Shown: positions 10,253 to 19,351, counted from the first letter of the stretch. The stretch: 64,000 nucleotides of DNA from Fidelibacterota bacterium (GCA_004124385.1 SCKN01000006.1:82832-146831); one strand, 5' to 3'. The notes: generated from the letters alone by a model not told the origin. Translations and numbers: made by a program.

Positions 10253-10828
10253 TTACTTTATCTTTTTGGATACATATTTTGATATTTTCTCGTCATCTAC
10301 ATCTTTGGCAAATTTGTAAATAAGGTCATTGCGATCATATTGAGAAAATTCGTAATCAATAGGATGCTTATGGGAATTGGGTCCACCGGTCATATAAATA
10401 CATTCTTCCGGGCAGGGATACACACAGAGATTACAATAACAGCATTCACTCATATCGATATCAAAGCGGGAAACGATTAAGGCTTTTTTTGTACCGTTAG
10501 ACGTAATACCAGTATGACCGATATCAGGCAAATCTTCGCCTTTTGTTTCTGCTTTAGTTGTAACAATTTTAATACATTGAACGGGGCAGACACGTTCACA
10601 TTTCAAACATCCAATACAATCGTCAATATCTACATGAAGCCTAGAACGAATAACGTTGTAACTATCTAAATCAAAACCAATATCTCGCTCCGGTCGCGGC
10701 CAGCGCTCTTCAGGATATTGCAGTGTTACATTACCCTTGCGGATATTTATCATATGTCGCCACGTGATACTCATCCCTTTCAATATGCTTGAAATTGCTA
10801 CAAATATATTGTTAAAATATTTATACAT
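10253..10828 (-). CDS. nuoI: NADH-quinone oxidoreductase subunit I (2x[4Fe-4S])
   Basis: 191-residue ferredoxin-like subunit that carries clusters N6a and N6b between the peripheral arm and NuoB. There are two complete CxxCxxCxxxCP motifs: CIGCLKCERVCP (Cys 71, 74, 77, 81) and CCYCNLCVYPCP (Cys 129, 132, 135, 139). The N-terminal 45 residues include an amphipathic membrane-contact segment. Four bases separate it from nuoH. Confidence 0.97.
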   Translation of the reverse strand: MYKYFNNIFVAISSILKGMSITWRHMINIRKGNVTLQYPEERWPRPERDIGFDLDSYNVIRSRLHVDIDDCIGCLKCERVCPVQCIKIVTTKAETKGEDLPDIGHTGITSNGTKKALIVSRFDIDMSECCYCNLCVYPCPEECIYMTGGPNSHKHPIDYEFSQYDRNDLIYKFAKDVDDEKISKYVSKKIK

Positions 10829-10832
10829 ATTT

Positions 10833-11909
10833 TTACCCTACAAGTAAGCTCCAAATTCCTACACCAAAAATATTGACTAACGAAAACGGTAAAAACACTT
10901 TCCAACAAATACTCATCAATTGATCAACTCGTAAACGCGGGAGAGTCCAGCGAAACCAAATCATAAGAAATATTAGACTCAATGACTTGAGCATAAACCA
11001 AAATACTCCCCATCCTGAACTATTCATAAATCCTGATATTGGGCTGTTCCATCCGCCGAGAAATGCTGTGACAGCAATTGCACTTATAACAAACATTTCA
11101 GCATATTCACTTAAAAAGAAGAATGCATAACGCATACCGGAATATTCTGTAAATGCACCAGCGACTAATTCAGATTCAGCTTCAGGAATATCAAATGGAG
11201 TTCTGTTACATTCTGCAACACCACTTATAAAAAAGATGAAGAATGCAATAAAACTGAAGGGGTTATTGAAAATGATCCAATTCGGCAACACTCCCCATAT
11301 TGTCCCACTCTGAAATTCAATAATACCCTGCATGCTAAGCGTTCCAGTGAGCATAACAATAGAAATGATGGATAAACCAGCGGGAATTTCATAACTGATA
11401 ATTTGAGCAGCAGAACGCATTCCTCCATATAAGGACCATTTATTATTGGAACTCCACCCTGCCAAAATAATTCCAATCACACTTAATGAACCAACAGCTA
11501 ATATATAGAAAATTCCGATATTCATATCGGCAATGATTATGTTTTGACCAAAAGGTAATGCAGCAAATGAAATAAACGCACCAACAAAAACAATAAACGG
11601 TGCCATTACAAATAATTTTTTGTCTGCTAAATCCGGAATAATATCTTCTTTTAAAATTAACTTAAGTGCATCTGCCACGGGCTGCAGAATTCCGAATTTC
11701 CATGCATGAAGCCCTACTCCCTGTCCCATAGGCCCAACCTTATCCTGCATAAATGATGAAATTTTTAATTCTGCGTAAATGGCTACAAGAGCATATACAG
11801 CAATAAAAAGGAAAACGGGCAATGCGCAGATGATAACTGCAGTTACGAACGTCAATACCGGCCATTCAGTGCCAAAAGGAAACCAATTGATTAAATTATC
11901 AACTGTCAT
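10833..11909 (-). CDS. nuoH: NADH-quinone oxidoreductase subunit H
   Basis: 358-residue membrane subunit that forms the quinone chamber with NuoB and NuoD. The quinone-site loop is clear: AECNRTPFDIPEAESELVAG, followed by FTEYSGMRYAFFF, with the conserved acidic residues and Arg. Eight or more hydrophobic helices; usual length. The start overlaps the nuoD stop by four bases (ATGA type). Confidence 0.97.
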   Translation of the reverse strand: MTVDNLINWFPFGTEWPVLTFVTAVIICALPVFLFIAVYALVAIYAELKISSFMQDKVGPMGQGVGLHAWKFGILQPVADALKLILKEDIIPDLADKKLFVMAPFIVFVGAFISFAALPFGQNIIIADMNIGIFYILAVGSLSVIGIILAGWSSNNKWSLYGGMRSAAQIISYEIPAGLSIISIVMLTGTLSMQGIIEFQSGTIWGVLPNWIIFNNPFSFIAFFIFFISGVAECNRTPFDIPEAESELVAGAFTEYSGMRYAFFFLSEYAEMFVISAIAVTAFLGGWNSPISGFMNSSGWGVFWFMLKSLSLIFLMIWFRWTLPRLRVDQLMSICWKVFLPFSLVNIFGVGIWSLLVG

Positions 11910-13024
11910 CGATCAATCTCTCCCAATACAATATCCAAACTTCCCAAGATAGCGATCACATCAGACATCATCCAACCTTGAGAAATTTCACCTAATACAC
12001 TCAACGCCGTAAATGCAGGAGAACGCATTTTTAAGCGATACGGAATTGGCGAACCATCACTAACGATATAATAGGCTAAATCACCCCGTGGTGATTCTGT
12101 CCGTTTATAAATAGACCCTTTTGGAGGACGAATTTTTTTGGGTAAAGCCTGGTGAACATCTCCGGCTGGTAGACCCTTCAATGCTTGGCGGATAATCTTT
12201 GCGCTTTCTTTCATTTCCACCATCCGAACATAATACCTATCCCAACAATCGCCTACCGTACCCATTTCCCCTGCTCCAATGGGGATGTCATAATCGAATT
12301 TATCGTAGATGGAGTACGGATCATCTTTGCGGATATCCCACTTTACACCTGATCCCCGCAGGTTGGGTCCGGTAACACCAAAACTAATCGCTACTTCCGG
12401 CGGCAAAACCCCAATATCTGCTGTTCGCTCAATAAAAATTTTATTATACGTAAGCAATTCATTGTATTCTTCAATCTTTGGCTCAAAATAATCCAAAAAT
12501 GAAAATACGGATTCAACAAAATCTCGAGGTAAATCATGTGATAGTCCACCAACCCAAATATAATTGTATAATAGCCGCGCACCACACAATGTTTCAAACA
12601 AGTCTAGAATCCGTTCACGATCGCGAAACATATATAAGAAAGGTGTGAATGCGCCTACATCTAAACCATACGTACCCAAGGCCAGTAAATGGCTGGCGAT
12701 ACGGTTGAGCTCTGCTACAATGATACGAATGTATTCAACACGCTCCGGAACCTTAATTTCCATCAACGCTTCGATTGTAACTGCATAACCAAAATTATTA
12801 TTCATAGAAGCGATGTAATCACACCGATCCGTATACGGAATGACTTGATCATAGGTCACATTTTCACAATGTTTTTCAAAACAGCGGTGTAAATAACCAA
12901 TGATCGGTTCAACTTCAGAAATAATCTCTCCGTCCGTCTTTACTTTCAGGCGCAAAACTCCATGAGTACTGGGATGCTGCGGCCCGATGTTCAGGGTCAT
13001 TAAATCTCCGTGAATTACTCCCAT
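11906..13024 (-). CDS. nuoD: NADH-quinone oxidoreductase subunit D
   Basis: 372-residue 49-kDa-type subunit, related to the [NiFe]-hydrogenase large subunit, which lines the quinone-reduction site. The N-terminus has NIGPQHPSTHGVLRL with the two quinone-site histidines. ESPRGDLAYYIVSDG near the C-terminus is also diagnostic. It is separate from nuoC, not a NuoCD fusion as in enterobacteria. It overlaps nuoC by ten bases. Confidence 0.97.
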   Translation of the reverse strand: MGVIHGDLMTLNIGPQHPSTHGVLRLKVKTDGEIISEVEPIIGYLHRCFEKHCENVTYDQVIPYTDRCDYIASMNNNFGYAVTIEALMEIKVPERVEYIRIIVAELNRIASHLLALGTYGLDVGAFTPFLYMFRDRERILDLFETLCGARLLYNYIWVGGLSHDLPRDFVESVFSFLDYFEPKIEEYNELLTYNKIFIERTADIGVLPPEVAISFGVTGPNLRGSGVKWDIRKDDPYSIYDKFDYDIPIGAGEMGTVGDCWDRYYVRMVEMKESAKIIRQALKGLPAGDVHQALPKKIRPPKGSIYKRTESPRGDLAYYIVSDGSPIPYRLKMRSPAFTALSVLGEISQGWMMSDVIAILGSLDIVLGEIDR

Positions 13025-13716
13025 CCGTCCTTTACCTTTGGTACAACAATACCGTGATATGTTTCTTGTACTTCATAATCTTTTCGCAACGGCCACCCTT
13101 CCCAATCTTCCGGGCATAAAATCCGGGTCATATTGCTGTGGCCTTCAAATACTATACCGTACATGTCATACGTTTCCCGTTCGAACCAATCGCCAATACG
13201 CCATACCTTTTCTACCGAAGGCACTTTAGGATCATTCCGATCTGTTTTAATGCGGATTTCAATAGCATGATTATGAGTCATGGAGTGTAAGTTATAACGA
13301 ACTTCTAAATCTTCATTTTCGCCAAAATCATAACCTGTAACGCATTGGAGTGAATCAAATAGGAAATCAGGATTATCTCGTAAATATTGAGCAATCTCAA
13401 ACCAGTTTTTTCCTTTCATTTGGATATGGGAATTCTCTTCATCACTCTCAATAGTATTGGGGAATTTTTTCGCAATGACTGCAGATACTTTTTCAGTTAA
13501 TGAAAGTTCAGCGGGTAATGCTTCTACTGCTTTTGACTCTTCAGGCTTGGGTGCATCTTCAGCAATAGCAGCTTTAGCCAATCGTTTGGCTTTTACAAGC
13601 GCTGCTTTCGCCTTGGAACGAGTGACACGATCTTCAATATTATTAATCACATCCATATCGCCTTGGAGTGCTTTTTCAACAGCGTCAGAAATTAATTTAT
13701 CTAGGTCTTCACTCAT
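13015..13716 (-). CDS. nuoC: NADH-quinone oxidoreductase subunit C with N-terminal extension
   Basis: 233-residue 30-kDa-type subunit of complex I. The conserved core lies in about residues 85-230 and has [31 protein letters not shown] and the family signature ending [17 protein letters not shown]. Before it lie about 80 residues rich in Lys, Ala and Glu (for example [19 protein letters not shown]) that are not part of the usual subunit and look helical and charged. The start overlaps nuoB by four bases. Confidence 0.96.
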   Translation of the reverse strand: MSEDLDKLISDAVEKALQGDMDVINNIEDRVTRSKAKAALVKAKRLAKAAIAEDAPKPEESKAVEALPAELSLTEKVSAVIAKKFPNTIESDEENSHIQMKGKNWFEIAQYLRDNPDFLFDSLQCVTGYDFGENEDLEVRYNLHSMTHNHAIEIRIKTDRNDPKVPSVEKVWRIGDWFERETYDMYGIVFEGHSNMTRILCPEDWEGWPLRKDYEVQETYHGIVVPKVKDGWE

Positions 13717-14255
13717 GCAGTCTTTTTCGTCAGAGGTCGTTCAGCCTGAATTTTTTCCTGGAGTTTTAAGAGCCCTTCGATTAAAGCTTCTGGTCGTGGA
13801 GGACAACCAGGGATATACACATCAACTGGCACAACCAAGTCCACTCCTTTTAATACATGATAGCCATGCTGCCAATAAGGTCCGCCACTTGTGGCGCAGC
13901 TACCCATGGCAATCACATATTTTGGATCGGCCATTTGTTCATATAATTTTTTGACGCGTAAAGACATTTTCATTGTCACTGTTCCGGCTACAATCATCAC
14001 ATCTGCTTGACGTGGTGAAGAACGAGGAATCATACCGATACGCATTAAGTCATAACGGCTCGCAGCGGTTGCCATCATTTCGATAGCGCAACATGCCAGC
14101 CCGAATTGGAAAAACCATGGGGATGTGGAACGTGCCCAACCCAATAATTTATCCATGGATGCTACAACGACATTATCTTGGAATTTATGTTCAAGGAGTC
14201 CCAACTGTTTTACCTTCCTTTTCAGTGATCGCTTTTCGATAACGGCCATGGGCAT
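13713..14255 (-). CDS. nuoB: NADH-quinone oxidoreductase subunit B ([4Fe-4S] N2)
   Basis: 180-residue subunit holding cluster N2, the last electron donor to quinone. Ligands are seen in [24 protein letters not shown] and [12 protein letters not shown]. From the ATG at 14255 the gene overlaps nuoA by 65 bases, which is long. A TTG at 14202-14204 has an excellent ribosome-binding site (AGGAAGG, about seven bases upstream) and cuts the overlap to 14 bases. I think that start is at least as likely; it would give 163 residues. Confidence 0.95.
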   Translation of the reverse strand: MPMAVIEKRSLKRKVKQLGLLEHKFQDNVVVASMDKLLGWARSTSPWFFQFGLACCAIEMMATAASRYDLMRIGMIPRSSPRQADVMIVAGTVTMKMSLRVKKLYEQMADPKYVIAMGSCATSGGPYWQHGYHVLKGVDLVVPVDVYIPGCPPRPEALIEGLLKLQEKIQAERPLTKKTA

Positions 14256-14625
14256 ATTTCACACGATACTTCACCCAATCTAAATCTCCCTTTTTCCAGA
14301 CATAAGCAAGCCCCACTATTAAGATTAAAAGAAAAATAGACATTTCTACGAATGCGAGCAGACCTAGATCCTTGAAGACGACAGCCCATGGAAACAGAAA
14401 AACAACTTCTACATCAAAAATAAGAAATATAAGAGCGATTACATAAAAGCGAATATTGAACTGAACCCAAGCCGAGCCTTCTGACTCTTCACCACATTCA
14501 TATGTAGACAATTTGTCTGGCGTATCATTTTTGGGTGCTACTAGCCGCTGTATAAGCAGAGGCACATAGACCAAAACTATGCCGATCAAGATAAATAGAA
14601 ATATGGTTCCGAAGTCGCGATACAT
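14191..14625 (-). CDS. nuoA: NADH-quinone oxidoreductase subunit A
   Basis: 144-residue membrane subunit of complex I with three helices. It contains the loop [20 protein letters not shown] with the conserved Cys that reports the active/deactive transition in related enzymes, and [16 protein letters not shown]. First gene of the operon nuoABCDHIJKLMN. nuoE, nuoF and nuoG, the NADH-oxidising module, are absent here. The ATG is preceded by an A/T-rich leader with no strong Shine-Dalgarno. Confidence 0.96.
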   Translation of the reverse strand: MYRDFGTIFLFILIGIVLVYVPLLIQRLVAPKNDTPDKLSTYECGEESEGSAWVQFNIRFYVIALIFLIFDVEVVFLFPWAVVFKDLGLLAFVEMSIFLLILIVGLAYVWKKGDLDWVKYRVKYAHGRYRKAITEKEGKTVGTP

Positions 14626-14655
14626 TTATAATAACTCGTTAATTCCGAGCGCGAA

Positions 14656-14683
14656 ATTTATAGATTTGAATACTCATCTTGCA
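14656..14683 (-). promoter_or_regulatory. Candidate promoter of the nuo-nqr operon
   Basis: On the minus strand TTGCAA (14678-14683) and TATAAA (14656-14661) are separated by 16 bases, a reasonable sigma-70-like pair. It would start transcription about 25 bases before nuoA. It sits in the 90-base divergent spacer shared with proline dehydrogenase. The match is by eye only, and promoter preference in this lineage is unknown. Confidence 0.35.
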
Positions 14684-14715
14684 AGGCTAATCCCTTTAGA
14701 AATGCACTATTTTTT

Positions 14716-15660
14716 ATGATTGATGAGGCAGCGATGCTTCTGCTAAATTCAACGTCGATGAATCTGTTGAATTCAACCCTCGCCGTAATTCTTTCTCTTT
14801 TCCCGCACTGGATGATTAAACCATTTGCAAAACCGTATGTTGCCGGTGAATCAATCGCCGAGGTAATTACTCATGTGCACGCATTAAATGTACTTGGCTT
14901 CTCTGCAACGATTGATATTTTAGGAGAACATGTAAAGACAACGACTGAAGCAACTGCCATTACGAAATCCTATCTTGATATAATGTCAGCCATATTTCAA
15001 AATGGACTGAATTCCAATATATCTATAAAACCAACGCATATCGGATTAGATATCAACTATGACACTGCAAGAGATAATCTTTTCACCCTTTTATCAAAAG
15101 CGAATGAAATACAAAGTTTTGTGCGTATAGATATGGAAGATTCACCTTATACAGATGCAGCCATAAAGCTCTATCTGGAAGCATGCATGAAATACACTAA
15201 CGTTGGACTTGTAATTCAGTCTTATTTACATCGATCAAGTGATGACATCAGCAGACTGAAAGGTGAAAAATTTAATGTGCGTATTTGTAAAGGTATTTAT
15301 AAAGAGGCTGAATCAATCGCATTTCAATCTAAAGCAAAAATAAATGAGAACTATATAAAATTAGTCCAATCCATTTTAAGCAATGGCGGATATGTGGCGA
15401 TTGCAACCCATGATCTTAATCTTATAAATGAATTAGAGGATTGGATTATCAAAAATGAAATAGCACCAGATCGTTTTGAATTTCAAGTGTTATTCGGAGT
15501 ACCTATGAGTGGACGTTTGCAAGCGTTATTGGCCAAAGGATATAGCGTCCGCCAATATGTGCCTTTTGGTGAAGAATGGCATGATTATTCCATCCGTCGA
15601 TTAAAAGAAAACCCCAAAATAATTTCGTATGTTTTAAAGAACATGTTTAAAAAGAATTAA
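14716..15660 (+). CDS. Proline dehydrogenase (monofunctional PRODH)
   Basis: 314-residue FAD enzyme of the PutA/PRODH barrel family. It oxidises proline to pyrroline-5-carboxylate and passes electrons to quinone. Family landmarks are RIDMEDSPYTDAAI, LVIQSYLHRSSDD, VRICKGIYKE, FQVLFGVP and the C-terminal substrate-binding signature DYSIRRLKENP (Arg-Arg and Glu). It lacks the DNA-binding and aldehyde dehydrogenase parts of PutA. The start is uncertain: ATG at 14716 has no Shine-Dalgarno, ATG at 14734 follows GAGG, and homology suggests MNLLNSTL (14758). It is divergent from nuoA. Confidence 0.92.
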   Translation: MIDEAAMLLLNSTSMNLLNSTLAVILSLFPHWMIKPFAKPYVAGESIAEVITHVHALNVLGFSATIDILGEHVKTTTEATAITKSYLDIMSAIFQNGLNSNISIKPTHIGLDINYDTARDNLFTLLSKANEIQSFVRIDMEDSPYTDAAIKLYLEACMKYTNVGLVIQSYLHRSSDDISRLKGEKFNVRICKGIYKEAESIAFQSKAKINENYIKLVQSILSNGGYVAIATHDLNLINELEDWIIKNEIAPDRFEFQVLFGVPMSGRLQALLAKGYSVRQYVPFGEEWHDYSIRRLKENPKIISYVLKNMFKKN

Positions 15661-15683
15661 GAGAAAAAACATAGATTAGAATA

Positions 15684-16082
15684 ATGAATGAAATAGAAAC
15701 AATTAAAAAGATCTACAAAATGAAAACCATTGCTGTGGTGGGCATGTCACCCAAACCAGATCGCCCTAGTCATTATGTGGCTCTTTATTTACGGGAACAA
15801 GGCTATGAAATCATTCCTGTCAATCCCGGGCAGTCGGAAATAGCCGGCGAAACATGTTACCCCTCTTTAAAGGACATTCCGAAACCGGTGGATGTAGTAG
15901 ATGTTTTCCGCCGGTCAGAACATGTCTTCCCCATTGCGGAAGCAGCTATTGAAATCGGAGCAAAAGCACTCTGGCTGCAGGATCATGTCATTAATGAAGA
16001 AGCGGCTCAATTGGCAGAACACGCCGGATTGTTGGTGGTGATGAATGACTGTATGCTGCGGCGGCATAGGCAGATGCTATGA
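15684..16082 (+). CDS. CoA-binding domain protein (YccU family)
   Basis: 132-residue single-domain Rossmann-fold protein of the CoA-binding family. It has TIAVVGMSPKPDRPSHYVA (nucleotide-binding loop), IIPVNPGQ and the characteristic ALWLQDHVINEEAA, and ends in MNDCMLRRH. Proteins of this type bind CoA, but the physiological role is unsettled. It lies 23 bases after proline dehydrogenase and is probably co-transcribed. No functional link between the two is evident. Confidence 0.88.
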   Translation: MNEIETIKKIYKMKTIAVVGMSPKPDRPSHYVALYLREQGYEIIPVNPGQSEIAGETCYPSLKDIPKPVDVVDVFRRSEHVFPIAEAAIEIGAKALWLQDHVINEEAAQLAEHAGLLVVMNDCMLRRHRQML

Positions 16083-16151
16083 ATGATAAATTGAAGTAAA
16101 AGCGGCGGGCGGACATTACTAATTACCAATCAACCGGCCACCACTCACCAG

Positions 16152-17060
16152 TCATTCTCCCCTTTTCCCCCAACCCATTTTCTTGCTTAATACGTCAAAA
16201 TAATTTGTATCTGAAAAAATAATCATCTGTGTTTTGTAACTGGCTTTGCGGATAGTGACTTTGGCGTGCAATTCTAATGATTCCTGGACTTGTCCATCTA
16301 CGGCCAATCCTAAACCGCCGGATTGATTATCAGGGAATGTAATTTCAATTGTTTTATCATCAGGCATAACGATGGGACGCAATGTTAACGTATGTGGACA
16401 GATGGGTGTCACAATCATTGCATCAAGGCTGGGCATAACAATGGGGCCACCTGCGGAAAGTGAATACGCCGTGGATCCCGTGGGCGTTGACACAATAATG
16501 CCGTCTGCTTTATAATGAGCCACATGATTCCCGTTGGCAGTTAACACACAATTTATCAAACGATAGGAAGAGCCACGATCGATAGTAATATCATTAAGAG
16601 CATTAAATAGTTGAGAGGCCTCTCCATTTTGCACTGTGCATTCCAAAACCATCCGTTCCAAAATTTCATAATCACCCGAAGCCACTCTATCCAGTTTTTC
16701 AAACATATCATCAGTGGTTACTTCAGCCAAAAATCCCAACTCACCCAAGTGAATACCCAAAATGGGTGTTTCCCTACCCCCGACTGCTCGCGCCAAAGCC
16801 AAAAGTGTTCCATCGCCACCAAGTGACAGAATAAAATCCAGTTGCTTAAAATCGTCAGCAGACTCAATTATACTGTAATCAAACTCCAGATTATCAACTG
16901 CTTTGGCCATAATGCGCGTTGTTAAAAATAAGTTTAATTCACGTTTTTCTGCCCATTGAGCAATTCTGGGAAGCACGTCCCAGAAAGCAGGCTTTTCTGT
17001 ATTACCCCAGATACCAATTTTTTTTGGCTGACTGGACGGCACCCTATGAATCCTTACCAA
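16152..17060 (-). CDS. nadK: NAD kinase
   Basis: 302-residue ATP-NAD kinase that makes NADP+. It contains the GGDGT loop (SLGGDGTLLALARAVGG), GIHLGELGFLAEV, the catalytic region NALNDITIDRG, and YKADGIIVSTPTGSTAYSLS with the substrate-binding Asp. Length is normal. The first 17 bases overlap the end of xseB, suggesting coupled translation in an operon with xseA and xseB. Confidence 0.95.
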   Translation of the reverse strand: MVRIHRVPSSQPKKIGIWGNTEKPAFWDVLPRIAQWAEKRELNLFLTTRIMAKAVDNLEFDYSIIESADDFKQLDFILSLGGDGTLLALARAVGGRETPILGIHLGELGFLAEVTTDDMFEKLDRVASGDYEILERMVLECTVQNGEASQLFNALNDITIDRGSSYRLINCVLTANGNHVAHYKADGIIVSTPTGSTAYSLSAGGPIVMPSLDAMIVTPICPHTLTLRPIVMPDDKTIEITFPDNQSGGLGLAVDGQVQESLELHAKVTIRKASYKTQMIIFSDTNYFDVLSKKMGWGKRGE

Positions 17061-17247
17061 GCTTATCCATCAATTCACTTACCTTTTGTTCGGCGCCTGT
17101 TAACTGATCTCGTAATTGTTCAGACAGTTTGACACCTTCTTCAAACAATGTTAAACTTTTTTCCAACTGGAGGTCTTCAGATTCCATTTCCTGGACAATT
17201 TCCTCTAGTCTTTGGAATAATTCTTCGAATGATTTTTCTTTAGTCAT
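17044..17247 (-). CDS. xseB: Exodeoxyribonuclease VII small subunit
   Basis: 67-residue helical protein, the small subunit of exonuclease VII, which degrades single-stranded DNA together with XseA. Family pattern: SFEELFQRLEEIVQEMES, then LEKSLTLFEEGVKL, typical of the XseB helical hairpin. It lies 14 bases downstream of xseA and overlaps nadK. Confidence 0.93.
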   Translation of the reverse strand: MTKEKSFEELFQRLEEIVQEMESEDLQLEKSLTLFEEGVKLSEQLRDQLTGAEQKVSELMDKLGKDS

Positions 17248-17261
17248 AATTTAATTTACAC

Positions 17262-18476
17262 TTACTTTTTATTCGTTTTAGTATTCTTTTCTTTACGAGC
17301 TGCCAAGATTCCTTTGGCCAGCTGGAGATTAAACATTTCACCCATTTTTAATTCATCAGGGCTGTGAATTATTTGGCCAGATTCAGTTGTGGCTATAGCG
17401 TATCCTCTGTCTAAAATACTTTTTGGATTTAATACGGACAATTCTGCTTGTAGTTTTTCCAACTGCCCAAATCGTAATTGCAGTTTCATCAAAATTGATT
17501 GTTTCATCATAACAGATAAATGGGTGTTAAGATTTTTCATGCCTTTTATCAACGTGTCGGGACGATGAAGAGAAAACCGATCTTGAATATGATCCATGTT
17601 CTGCCAATAATATTCCAGTTTATGTTCTAATAATATTGCTATTTTTTCATCTATCGCAATTAAAGCCTGCGTCAATTCTTCTATGCTCGGTGCAGCCAAT
17701 TCAGCCGCAGCTGATGGCGTAGGCGCTCGAAGATCAGCGACTAAATCTGCAATCGTTATATCCGTCTCATGACCCACAGCAGAAATGGTAGGTGTTTGGC
17801 AATTAAATATAGCATAGGCGACTTTTTCTTCATTAAACGGCCAGAGGTCTTCCAGCGATCCTCCTCCACGACCAATAATGATTAAATCGAGTTCGCCACT
17901 AGTATCCATTTCCTGAATAGCATTCACAATATCTGCTGCTGCTGTGTCACCTTGGACGAGTGTTGGTCGTAATATCAAGTTTACGTAGGGCGCACGACGA
18001 CCTAAAACATTAATCATATCCTGAACTGCAGCGCCGGTTTTTGATGTAATTAAACCAATCGTTTGGGGTATTTTGGGTAATTGTTTTTTGAATTCATCCG
18101 AAAATAACCCAGCGGCTGACAATTCTTTTTTTAATGCTTCAAAAGCGAGAAATAATGTTCCCAAACCAGCCGGCTCTAAACGTGTTGCTACTAATTGATA
18201 TTGACCTCGGGGAGCATATACAGAAATCCTGCCGTTGAGCAATATCTTCATTCCGTTTTCCGGCTTAAAATGCAAGTACTGATTATTACCTTTAAACATT
18301 ACACATCGAATTTCGGCTTCATTATCTTTTAAAGTGAAATACATATGTCCGGAAGAATGATGTATAAAATTTGAGATTTCTCCTTCTACCCAAAGTTGGG
18401 AAAACGATCCTTCCAGAATTTCTTTTACTTGACGGGTTAATTCGCCAACGGATAAAAAATTTTTATTTGATATCAT
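17262..18476 (-). CDS. xseA: Exodeoxyribonuclease VII large subunit
   Basis: 404-residue catalytic subunit of exonuclease VII. An N-terminal OB fold (about residues 5-100, with LWVEGEISNFIHHSSGHMYF) binds single-stranded DNA. The catalytic domain contains IGLITSKTGAAVQDM, DLIIIGRGGGSLEDLWPFNE and ISAVGHETDITIADLVADLR. A coiled-coil C-terminal part follows. The start overlaps the upstream phospholipase-like gene by four bases. Confidence 0.95.
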   Translation of the reverse strand: MISNKNFLSVGELTRQVKEILEGSFSQLWVEGEISNFIHHSSGHMYFTLKDNEAEIRCVMFKGNNQYLHFKPENGMKILLNGRISVYAPRGQYQLVATRLEPAGLGTLFLAFEALKKELSAAGLFSDEFKKQLPKIPQTIGLITSKTGAAVQDMINVLGRRAPYVNLILRPTLVQGDTAAADIVNAIQEMDTSGELDLIIIGRGGGSLEDLWPFNEEKVAYAIFNCQTPTISAVGHETDITIADLVADLRAPTPSAAAELAAPSIEELTQALIAIDEKIAILLEHKLEYYWQNMDHIQDRFSLHRPDTLIKGMKNLNTHLSVMMKQSILMKLQLRFGQLEKLQAELSVLNPKSILDRGYAIATTESGQIIHSPDELKMGEMFNLQLAKGILAARKEKNTKTNKK

Positions 18477-19336
18477 TTCGGTGGTTCAGGTGCGCCAGCT
18501 GCCAGCCAGCAGGAATACCAATACGAAGCGACCAATACAGTTGCCCTGCCTAATCGGTCATGGACAACATCTTCCGTTTCAGCATATAGTATTTTTAGAT
18601 ATCGATCTTCAAATGCGAGCACGTTATATGATTGAAGCTGTTTTGCTTGTTCATGAGTTAAGTGCCTTCGGGCAATAGAATCTGCATCTAATAAACGAGG
18701 ATATACACTAAAGGAATCTCTCGTAATATTTAATGCTGTTTCGATATAGTTATCAATTTTATATATTTTCCCAACGGGATCGATTTCAAGAATGAGTTCA
18801 TCTACCATCCGTGATTCCCACCGAAAATGAACACCATCGTTTCCTGTTAATTGACCGTTATAATTCGCGCAGGTGTGGAGCGGCATGTGCAAATCAGCGA
18901 CGTAATGTCCCATATGTCCCATATAATAAAGTGCTTCATCCCAGCGATTATATTTAAACATTTTTACAAGAATATTTGCAGTCTCATCTATTGACCAGGG
19001 AGCCATACCCCATTTTTTAATATCATCTTCACCAAATCTCTTCACCAGTTCTTCGTAACTGATATTTAATTCTTCAAAGGGAAATGAAGTATAGAAATCA
19101 GCATCGATAAAATGCCGATGAAATTCATCACGGTGAATATCTTTAATAAAATCTGCTACAGGAGCAAAGAGTGCCAATTCATCAGCATGAGAGGCTGTAT
19201 ACATTCCAAGATCGCCCTCAATAATTTGAGCAGCCTTGTAATTTATTCGTCTATGAACATCATACCCCCAGCCCCAAATAAAACTAGATAGAACTAGGGG
19301 GAGTATCCAACAAAATACTCTTATTGTATAGCCCAT
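18473..19336 (-). CDS. Exported zinc-dependent phospholipase C / S1-P1 nuclease-like protein
   Basis: 287-residue exported protein. A signal peptide (about residues 1-20) ends just before WGWGYDVHRRIN; the mature N-terminal Trp and His are zinc ligands in this superfamily. Further likely ligands are RHFIDADFY, MGHYVADLHMPLH (His, Asp, His) and VHFRWESRMVDE. The spacing His-x3-Glu in the last motif fits bacterial phospholipase C better than S1/P1 nucleases, which use Asp. The substrate cannot be settled from sequence. It is located upstream of, and overlapping, xseA. Confidence 0.8.
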   Translation of the reverse strand: MGYTIRVFCWILPLVLSSFIWGWGYDVHRRINYKAAQIIEGDLGMYTASHADELALFAPVADFIKDIHRDEFHRHFIDADFYTSFPFEELNISYEELVKRFGEDDIKKWGMAPWSIDETANILVKMFKYNRWDEALYYMGHMGHYVADLHMPLHTCANYNGQLTGNDGVHFRWESRMVDELILEIDPVGKIYKIDNYIETALNITRDSFSVYPRLLDADSIARRHLTHEQAKQLQSYNVLAFEDRYLKILYAETEDVVHDRLGRATVLVASYWYSCWLAAGAPEPPK

Positions 19337-19351
19337 AAATTAATTTATGAT

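Noticed and set aside
13457..13954. 165-residue plus-strand frame opposite nuoC and nuoB
   Set aside because: Antisense to two well-conserved overlapping genes, with no domain and no ribosome-binding site.
18473..19336. Plain S1/P1 nuclease call
   Set aside because: The last metal motif reads His-x3-Glu, as in phospholipase C, so a pure nuclease label would overstate what is visible; I kept a joint call.
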